Origin: Candidatus Saccharicenans sp.
GTDB taxonomy: Bacteria > Acidobacteriota > Aminicenantia > Aminicenantales > Saccharicenantaceae
NCBI GenBank assembly: GCA_024653215.1
Contig: JANLFU010000001.1
Location: 186,001 to 250,000 of the forward strand
Length of the DNA: 64,000 bases
Direction: 5' to 3'
This document shows, in pieces, positions 58,433 to 64,000 of this stretch. The notes beneath the pieces were generated by a model. It was not told where the DNA came from and ran no database searches. It saw only the letters and a list, made by a program, of their open reading frames with translations. Position numbers and translations under genes: made by a program. The first letter of the stretch is position 1. Every line of letters starts with the position of its first letter.

Positions 58433-60148
58433 TCAGAGGCGATATTTAAGCCCCAGGTAGTAGCGCTTCTCGAGGCTTGTTTCTTCCAGTTCATGCACCC
58501 GGCCCCACCTTCTGACTCCCTCCATGGAACCGGTAATGGAAAAAAGGGTTCGGGGAATACGAATTTCCAGGCGCAGCCCGTAGTGTTTTCTTGAATCGCG
58601 CAGGGGAGAATCGTCGGTGAGCCAGCTCTGGAAACGATCCCGACCCTGGATTGAACGGTAATAAACGTAATTGTAAAAGCCGGACACCCGCAGGTTGCCG
58701 TAGGTGATTTCGGCCAGCGATTCCAGGTCCGGGCCGAAGCCGTAATGGTAGCCATAAAACTTAACGGTGGTCTTCATGCCCTGGATGTCATTACTTGCGG
58801 AATAGCTGTTCAGGGGCAGGGAATTGATCATTCCGAAGCTGGGGTAGGCTTCTGCCCTGAGCCGCAGTTTCCACGGGCCAGAATACCAGGTCACATCTGC
58901 CACCGGTCCCAGAAAATGAACGGCGGCCAGTTTATCCCGGAAATCCCGGGGCAGCTCGAAATGAAAATCCTCGGGGCGGTCGACCGGGATCTTCCCGGCA
59001 TCATAGTCGGTAACCGGCCTTTTCAGGTACAGGAAAAAGGCTGAGCCCAGGCCGTAATACAGGCTGAACCCTTTTCGGTCCCAGGAAATATTCTGTACGA
59101 ATCTGCCCACCGGGACGACCCTGGCCGTAACTCCCAGCTCTTCCCTGGTGGTTCCGTGAAACATGAAGTCAAAGTCCATCTGGCTGTAAAAGGGACTGGA
59201 GAATTTTTCATCCACCCGGCCGGGGAGGCCGTAGCTGCTGTCGGTGATTATCCTGGAATGCAGGCTGACCGCCAGGTTGCCGGTGCTCTCGGCCGGGCTG
59301 GCCGAGACCGGAGAGTTCCGGTAGCCCAGGAAAAGGTAGACATCCTGGGCCGCCCGGTTGTAGTTATGATGGTAGGCCGACAGCGGTTTTTTCCGGTCAA
59401 GCCAGCCGTTGGCTTTCAGGAAGGGATTGAGCCAGGACAGCAGGCGGCCCACCGGGTTGTTCGAATTGTGAAAGTACCGACCCATCTGGAACCAGGTTTC
59501 CCCCAGGGAAAAACCGCCAACCGCGGTCATGATATTGTCGTTGATGGAGATGACCTCGCGCCACTCTACGATGTACTCCCAGTAGAGGGAGCCGCCGAAT
59601 GAAAAAACCAGGGACTGCAACCAGCTCAGGTTGTTGCTCCTGGCAAACTCGTAATAGAGCATCCCGGCCATAGCATGGGTCCAGTTCAGGTAGAAGGCGT
59701 TGGAGTCAAAGCGCAGGGCTTCGGTGGTGAAGAAGCGGCGTTTCTGGTCGGCCCAGGTCAGCCGGTACTGCCAGTCTTCTATGAAGCGGGAATACCGGAT
59801 CCAATAACGGGCCTGGGAATAGGACATCAACATGGCCAGTTCCAGGCCGGCCCGGCCCCAGCGTGGCTGATGGTTCCTCAGCCGGTCAAATTCTGATACG
59901 GGCAGAAGAACATCGCCCTGCTGTTGGTTGTTATCCCCGGACAATGAGAATAAAACAGGTCTAGATTCCAGCTCGATGTTATCCGGATTCGGTGTGCTCC
60001 TGGCCGCGGCCGAGAGCGAGAATCCGGCCACGAATTTTTCCACCGTTTTCTGATTGTTTTTTTTGTGACTTGCGGGCAGGGCCTGAATTGATAAACACAG
60101 CCATACCGCCAGCAGGCAGGAGATTCTCTTGAGACATCCCTGAAACAT
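58433..60148 (-). CDS. DUF3943 family outer-membrane-associated protein
   Basis: The start is ATG 60148, at the head of a signal peptide (CLLAVWLCLSIQALPAS); upstream codons in the same frame lack one. DUF3943 landmarks lie in the first half: NAFYLNWTHAMAGMLYYEFAR, then SLYWEYIVEWREVISINDN and GGFSLGETWFQMGR. The C-terminal half has alternating strands ending YYLGLKYRL, as in a barrel. The function is unknown; it is probably an envelope protein. It sits alone, divergent from none, with the ftsH promoter region downstream. Confidence 0.78.
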   Translation of the reverse strand: MFQGCLKRISCLLAVWLCLSIQALPASHKKNNQKTVEKFVAGFSLSAAARSTPNPDNIELESRPVLFSLSGDNNQQQGDVLLPVSEFDRLRNHQPRWGRAGLELAMLMSYSQARYWIRYSRFIEDWQYRLTWADQKRRFFTTEALRFDSNAFYLNWTHAMAGMLYYEFARSNNLSWLQSLVFSFGGSLYWEYIVEWREVISINDNIMTAVGGFSLGETWFQMGRYFHNSNNPVGRLLSWLNPFLKANGWLDRKKPLSAYHHNYNRAAQDVYLFLGYRNSPVSASPAESTGNLAVSLHSRIITDSSYGLPGRVDEKFSSPFYSQMDFDFMFHGTTREELGVTARVVPVGRFVQNISWDRKGFSLYYGLGSAFFLYLKRPVTDYDAGKIPVDRPEDFHFELPRDFRDKLAAVHFLGPVADVTWYSGPWKLRLRAEAYPSFGMINSLPLNSYSASNDIQGMKTTVKFYGYHYGFGPDLESLAEITYGNLRVSGFYNYVYYRSIQGRDRFQSWLTDDSPLRDSRKHYGLRLEIRIPRTLFSITGSMEGVRRWGRVHELEETSLEKRYYLGLKYRL

Positions 60149-60288
60149 CGATTTACTCTCTGGCCCGAGCTTTATCCCGAAAAATAGCCGGCCGGTCAGC
60201 AATTTCAGTCAATAAGAATACCCTGCCGGCTCCGGCCTGTCAACCTGGCTGAGACCGGAATTAACAGGCCAGGTACCGTTTATAAAAG

Positions 60289-60639
60289 TTAGCAACCTGT
60301 TTGTTTCTTCAGTTCTTCCAGGAAGGACACCGCCCGCCTCAGGTGGGGGATAACGATGGAGCCTCCCACAACCAGGGCGATGGTAAAGGTCTCGAACAGC
60401 TCCTCCCGGCTGGCTCCCCGGTCCAGGGCCTGGATGATATGGTAGCTGATACAATCATCGCAGCGCAGGACCATGGAGGCCACCAGGCCCATCAGCTCCT
60501 TGGTCTTTTCATCCAGGGCGCCGGCCCGGTAGGTCTGCTCGTCAAGGCCGAAAAACCTTTTAATTTCCAGGGTTCCTTCTTCCAGGATTTTTTTGTTCAT
60601 TTCCTGGCGGAAACGCACGAATTCTTCGTACCTGCCCAA
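60289..60639 (-). CDS. Carboxymuconolactone decarboxylase-like (AhpD-type) protein
   Basis: The start is taken as TTG 60639, five bases after AAGGAGG; a GTG at 60696 would add nineteen residues without a ribosome binding site. The 116-residue helical product has the AhpD-like redox motif RCDDCISYHI (C-x2-C and His). Family members act as peroxidase partners or decarboxylases; the CxxC-His form points to thiol chemistry. No alkyl hydroperoxide reductase gene is beside it. Confidence 0.83.
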   Translation of the reverse strand: MGRYEEFVRFRQEMNKKILEEGTLEIKRFFGLDEQTYRAGALDEKTKELMGLVASMVLRCDDCISYHIIQALDRGASREELFETFTIALVVGGSIVIPHLRRAVSFLEELKKQTGC

Positions 60640-60813
60640 TTTTTCCTCCTTCGGCCCGGCGGTGGCTTCCGGGCCGGTTGAATAAAATGGACTCACCGAT
60701 TATAACCCAGGCCGGGCGTAGATGAAGCCGGTAGGGAGAAAATTTCTGTTGGTGGTGGCTGGCCCGGCTGGCAGTTTCGAGCCCGGCCTGGTGGCCTCAG
60801 GCCCTCAGTTATT

Positions 60814-60841
60814 TTGAAAAAATCTTATTTTTTTATATGAT
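60814..60841 (+). promoter_or_regulatory. Predicted promoter for the phosphatase/sulfatase-fold TPR gene
   Basis: TTGAAA (60814-60819), a 16-base spacer and TATGAT (60836-60841) form the promoter. The -10 overlaps an in-frame start at 60837 and excludes it; the leader to ATG 60855 is about 7 bases, though GGAG is just upstream. Confidence 0.5.
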
Positions 60842-60854
60842 AACCGGAGAAAGA

Positions 60855-63002
60855 ATGAAAACCTGGTCTGACTTCAAAAAAATTTTAAGGACTCTTCTTT
60901 TGCCGGCCGCGCTGGCCAGCCTCTGGACCTTCCTGGCCTGCAGCCCCTCGCCCGGCAGCCCTGGGCAGAAGCTCAACTGCCTGGTAATTACCATCGACAC
61001 CCTGAGGGCCGACCGCCTGTCGTCATTTGGCTCAACCACGGTCAGCACACCGGACATCGACCGGGTAGCAGCCGAAGGCTTCAGGTTCACCCGGTGTTTT
61101 GCCCATACCGTGACCACTCTGCCCTCGCACGCCAACATCTTTCTGGGCGTTCTGCCTCCCTTCCACGGAGTTCATGACAATGCCAATTTTGTGGTACCAC
61201 CGGAGCTCCCCACCATGGCCGAGGTTTTCCGCCAGTCGGGTTACCAAACGGCCGCCATTGTCGGGGCCTATCCCCTCGACCGGAGGTTCGGCCTGGACCG
61301 CGGTTTTTCTCTCTATGATGACGATTACGGAACGCAGGATTTCAGCCGGCCGGTGTTCGTGGAGAGACCGGCTTCGGTGGTGGTCGACCGGGCCCTCGGC
61401 TGGCTGAAGAATGTTTCCAATCCCTGGTTTCTCTGGGTTCATGTCTTTGACCCGCATTATCCCTATTCGCCTCCGGAACCTTTTCATTCTCACTTCAGGG
61501 ATAACCCCTATGACGGGGAGGTGGCCTATGTTGACCGGGAGCTGGGGCGGCTGCTTGCTTTTCTCAAGCAGAATAATCTAATCGATCAGACCGTGATTAT
61601 CCTGACCAGCGACCATGGTGAATCGCTGGGAGAACACGGGGAAAAGACCCATGGCTACCTGGCCTATAATTCCACTCTTCATGTTCCTTTGATTATCCGG
61701 GCTCCTGGCTTTAAGGGCGGCCGGAGCGAAGAGGCAGTGGTTTCCCACGTTGACATTTTCCCGACGGTTTGCGATTTGCTGGGTCTCAAAAAACCGGCCG
61801 GGCTACAGGGAAGGTCGCTGCTGCCAGTCCTGCGCGGGAAAAAGCTGGCTGCCCGGCCCGTTTATTTTGAGTCTCTTTATCCTTATTACAGCCGGGGCTG
61901 GGCCCCGATTTACGGTTACATAGATTTTCCGCTTAAGTTTATAGATTCTCCCGTCCCCGAATTGTATGACCTGGAAAGGGATTTCAGGGAACTTAATAAC
62001 CTGGCCCAGGGGCGTGACTTGAAACCAGAGCGTCAGCGTCTCCTGGCCCTGAGAGAAGCGGCGACCGGACCCGAGGCCGCTGCGGCCAGGGTCTCCCCGT
62101 CGCGGGAAAGCCTGGACAGGCTGAGAAGCCTGGGTTATCTCGGGGGAGGGGCCACCCCGAAAGCGGATTTCAAGCCTTCTGATGATGTTAAGAGTTTTAT
62201 GCCGTATGAAAACCGGGCCGAGGAGGCCATGAGCCTTTTTCACCAGAGAGGAAAAGTCGGGGAAGCCATTGAGCTGCTCCAGGCCAATCTCCGGGAGAAA
62301 GAAGACCACGACCTTTCTTACAGCTATCTTTCTTCGCTCTACCTGGAATCGGGCCGGCCAGGAGAAGCCCTGGAAGTCCTGAAACGGGGGCTGGAAAAAT
62401 TGCCTGGCAACTATACCATCTTTCTGGCCTATATCAGCACCCTGTTGCAGCTCGGGCAGTACGAGGAGGTAATCAGGTCCACTGACCGGGTGCAGTCTTT
62501 CCCCCAGGCCCAGAACGACCCTGAAATCTGGAATTCACTGGGGGCGGCTTTCCTGGCTCTGGGCCGGTTTGATGAAGCCCTGGGGCAACTGGAAAAAGCG
62601 CTGGCCGTTGACCCTGATTTTCCGGCGGCCCTGAGCAACCGGGGTTTCGCCCTGCTGCTCAAGGCCCGGTATGAAAAAAACCGGTCGACCCTGGACCAAG
62701 CCATGGACAGCTTCAGGGAAGCGATTGCCAAGAACAGGAGCTATGCCCCTGCCTATAACGGCCTGGGTGCGGCCTACAAGACAGCCGGCAATACCGAGGC
62801 GGCCATAAGTTCCTGGCAGCAAGCCCTGCAGCTTGACCCCGGCCTGGACCAGGTTCTCTATAACCTCGGCTTTGCCTATCTGGAGACGGGTCAGAAAGAC
62901 CGGGCCCGGGAATACCTGCTGAAATACAAGGAAAGAGTCTACCGCTTCCTGTCCCCGGCTGAACAGCGCGAACTGGACGAACTGATAAACAGGACGAGGT
63001 AA
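60855..63002 (+). CDS. Alkaline-phosphatase-superfamily (sulfatase-fold) lipoprotein with TPR tail
   Basis: GGAG at about six bases precedes ATG 60855. A lipobox FLAC marks a lipoprotein. The catalytic domain (residues about 35-400) has the metal loop ITIDTLRADRLS, a core TLPSHAN at the nucleophile site and ILTSDHGESLGEHG with the second metal set. The nucleophile position is T88, not the Cys or Ser that becomes formylglycine in true sulfatases; Thr is usual in phosphodiesterase- and phosphotransferase-like members. Residues about 450-700 form five or six TPR units (for example WNSLGAAFLALGRFDEALGQ). Such fusions are typical of Acidobacteriota relatives; the substrate is unknown. Confidence 0.83.
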   Translation: MKTWSDFKKILRTLLLPAALASLWTFLACSPSPGSPGQKLNCLVITIDTLRADRLSSFGSTTVSTPDIDRVAAEGFRFTRCFAHTVTTLPSHANIFLGVLPPFHGVHDNANFVVPPELPTMAEVFRQSGYQTAAIVGAYPLDRRFGLDRGFSLYDDDYGTQDFSRPVFVERPASVVVDRALGWLKNVSNPWFLWVHVFDPHYPYSPPEPFHSHFRDNPYDGEVAYVDRELGRLLAFLKQNNLIDQTVIILTSDHGESLGEHGEKTHGYLAYNSTLHVPLIIRAPGFKGGRSEEAVVSHVDIFPTVCDLLGLKKPAGLQGRSLLPVLRGKKLAARPVYFESLYPYYSRGWAPIYGYIDFPLKFIDSPVPELYDLERDFRELNNLAQGRDLKPERQRLLALREAATGPEAAAARVSPSRESLDRLRSLGYLGGGATPKADFKPSDDVKSFMPYENRAEEAMSLFHQRGKVGEAIELLQANLREKEDHDLSYSYLSSLYLESGRPGEALEVLKRGLEKLPGNYTIFLAYISTLLQLGQYEEVIRSTDRVQSFPQAQNDPEIWNSLGAAFLALGRFDEALGQLEKALAVDPDFPAALSNRGFALLLKARYEKNRSTLDQAMDSFREAIAKNRSYAPAYNGLGAAYKTAGNTEAAISSWQQALQLDPGLDQVLYNLGFAYLETGQKDRAREYLLKYKERVYRFLSPAEQRELDELINRTR

Positions 63003-63051
63003 GAAGCCGTCGTCTGCGAAGCATAACTTCAGAAGAAAGGAGCAGAGCAGC

Positions 63052-64000
63052 ATGGCCTTTGACCTTTCCGGGATTGCCTCCCGCATGGACCGGCTATACG
63101 AGTTTGACCGGGAACCGGTCACCCCGGACAAGTTCAAGAAGGGGGTCCTGTTTGCCAGCATCTTTGCCGGTGAACACGTGGCCGCCACCGAATTTGTCAT
63201 CGGCGCCTTTTTTGTCCTGCATGGCCTGAAGGCCACCGATTTGATTTTCGGTTTGCTCCTCGGAAATTTGCTGGCCGTCTTGAGCTGGACTTTCCTGTGC
63301 GCGCCGATTGCCGTCAGCACCCGCCTGACGCTGTACTGGTACCTCAGGAAAATAGCCGGTCCCGGCGTGACTTTTATTTACAACATAGCCAATGCCTTTC
63401 TGTATTGCATTTTAGCCGGGGCCATGATCTCGGTTTCGGCCACGGCCGTGGGACTGGCTTTCGGGTTAAAGGTTCCCGGGTTAAATGATATCCTGCCCAC
63501 CAACGCCCTCTGGGTTCTGGTCTGCCTGGCCTTGGGTTTCCTGTTTACCCTGCTGGCCATTCTCGGGTTTGAAAAGCTCGGCCGGTTTGCCGAGGTGGCT
63601 TCGCCCTGGATATTTTTATGCTTCATTGCCGGTGCCCTGGTGACTTTGCCCAAGCTTGGGGTCAGGCCAGATTTCAGCAACTTCTGGGAGGTGGCCACCA
63701 GCCAGATCTGGAACGGGATAGCCACGGCCGGCCAGCAGCAGTTCAACTTCTGGCACGTGGTCTTCTTCGCCTGGTTCTGCAACCTGGCCATGCACGTCGG
63801 TCTGTCGGACATGGCCCTTTTCCGGTACGCAAAGAAATGGACTTACGGTCTTTATTCGGCTTTTGGCATGTACACCGGGCATTTCCTGGCCTGGATCTGC
63901 TCCGGAGTGATGGTGGCCGCCATCGGCCGGGAAATGCATCCCGGGAAGATGGCCTTTGAAGCCCTGGGCCTGGCCGGAGCGGCTGCGGTCATGCTGGCCG
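63052..64000 (+). CDS. NCS1-like (purine-cytosine permease-type) transporter, cut by window edge
   Basis: The frame runs from ATG 63052, after AAAGGAG, to the window end without a stop, giving 316 residues. There are at least eight membrane spans. FAGEHVAATEFVIGAFFVL and LLLGNLLAVLSWTFLCAP in the first third resemble the first helices of nucleobase:cation symporters, and NFWHVVFFAWFCNLAMHVG lies in the middle. The likely role is sodium- or proton-coupled uptake of a nucleobase or related compound; other secondary transporters of the same fold cannot be ruled out. It follows the TPR protein gene by 49 bases on the same strand. Confidence 0.65.
   Translation, partial: MAFDLSGIASRMDRLYEFDREPVTPDKFKKGVLFASIFAGEHVAATEFVIGAFFVLHGLKATDLIFGLLLGNLLAVLSWTFLCAPIAVSTRLTLYWYLRKIAGPGVTFIYNIANAFLYCILAGAMISVSATAVGLAFGLKVPGLNDILPTNALWVLVCLALGFLFTLLAILGFEKLGRFAEVASPWIFLCFIAGALVTLPKLGVRPDFSNFWEVATSQIWNGIATAGQQQFNFWHVVFFAWFCNLAMHVGLSDMALFRYAKKWTYGLYSAFGMYTGHFLAWICSGVMVAAIGREMHPGKMAFEALGLAGAAAVMLA

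Noticed and set aside
1-64000. tRNA, rRNA, insertion sequences, prophage genes and CRISPR arrays
   Set aside because: I looked for T-arm-like GGTTCRA segments with CCA-side pairing, transposase or integrase motifs and regularly spaced repeats in the intergenic regions and found none that hold together. A tRNA or covariance-model scan would be decisive.

Overview
The window looks like chromosome from a Gram-negative, heterotrophic, probably anaerobic bacterium. The best guess is an Acidobacteriota relative such as Aminicenantia (former OP8), but no rRNA or tRNA is present to settle this. Grounds: GGCC/CCGG-rich sequence; many secreted peptidases of different clans (M14, M19, M24, M28, M55); small outer-membrane barrels of the PorT type; DUF5916, DUF2961 and CehA-type proteins; an alkaline-phosphatase-superfamily protein fused to TPRs; a K+-dependent membrane pyrophosphatase; and the conserved block ftsH-folP-cdaA-cdaR-glmM-pdxJ. 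I see no insertion sequence, prophage, CRISPR array or RNA operon. Long antisense open frames are common and are composition shadows.

Layout. 1-6050: small or orphan genes (DUF429, DUF5916 barrel, DUF523/TudS-DUF1722 fusion, secreted protein, PorT barrel). 6312-8435: an ECF sigma / anti-sigma / secretin-N-like operon. 8692-23892: sialidase-like protein, D-aminopeptidase, Kef antiporter, second PorT barrel, OsmC, PAP2 phosphatase, epimerase, GH172-like protein, lipid kinase, CehA-type metallohydrolase, acetyltransferase and dipeptidase lipoprotein. 24004-30510: a solute-binding protein / histidine kinase / NtrC-type regulator operon, followed by two sigma-54 promoters, each with a similar 19-bp inverted repeat 70-80 bp upstream. 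One promoter drives a lone receiver protein. The other drives a roughly 280-nt unit that looks like a structured small RNA ending in a strong terminator.

32698-38700: poly-gamma-glutamate genes pgsB-pgsC-pgsW converge on an opposing operon (membrane protein, multi-spanning permease, 51-residue membrane protein, zinc carboxypeptidase/deacylase-like enzyme). The two arms overlap by 47 bp at their 3' ends. This suggests one polymer-making arm and one uptake or breakdown arm. 38853-50473: two M28 peptidases, DUF6305, DUF72, H+/Na+-pyrophosphatase, a PTS EIIA-zinc ribbon fusion, an M14 peptidase and a release-factor-like rescue protein. 50477-58277 (minus strand): ftsH, folP, cdaA, cdaR, glmM, pdxJ and an M20 amidohydrolase behind one good sigma-70-type promoter. 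This links membrane proteolysis, folate, c-di-AMP and cell-wall precursor supply. 58433-64000: DUF3943 protein, AhpD-like protein, the phosphatase/sulfatase-fold TPR protein with Thr in place of the formylglycine residue, and a transporter cut by the window edge.

A common lifestyle theme is peptide and amino-acid use (secreted peptidases, a peptide-type binding protein used as a sensor, PPi-driven ion pumping). Promoters with a good -10, often the extended TGn form, lie unusually close to several start codons, so some mRNAs may be leaderless or nearly so. Function names come from motif recognition by eye; no database search was possible.
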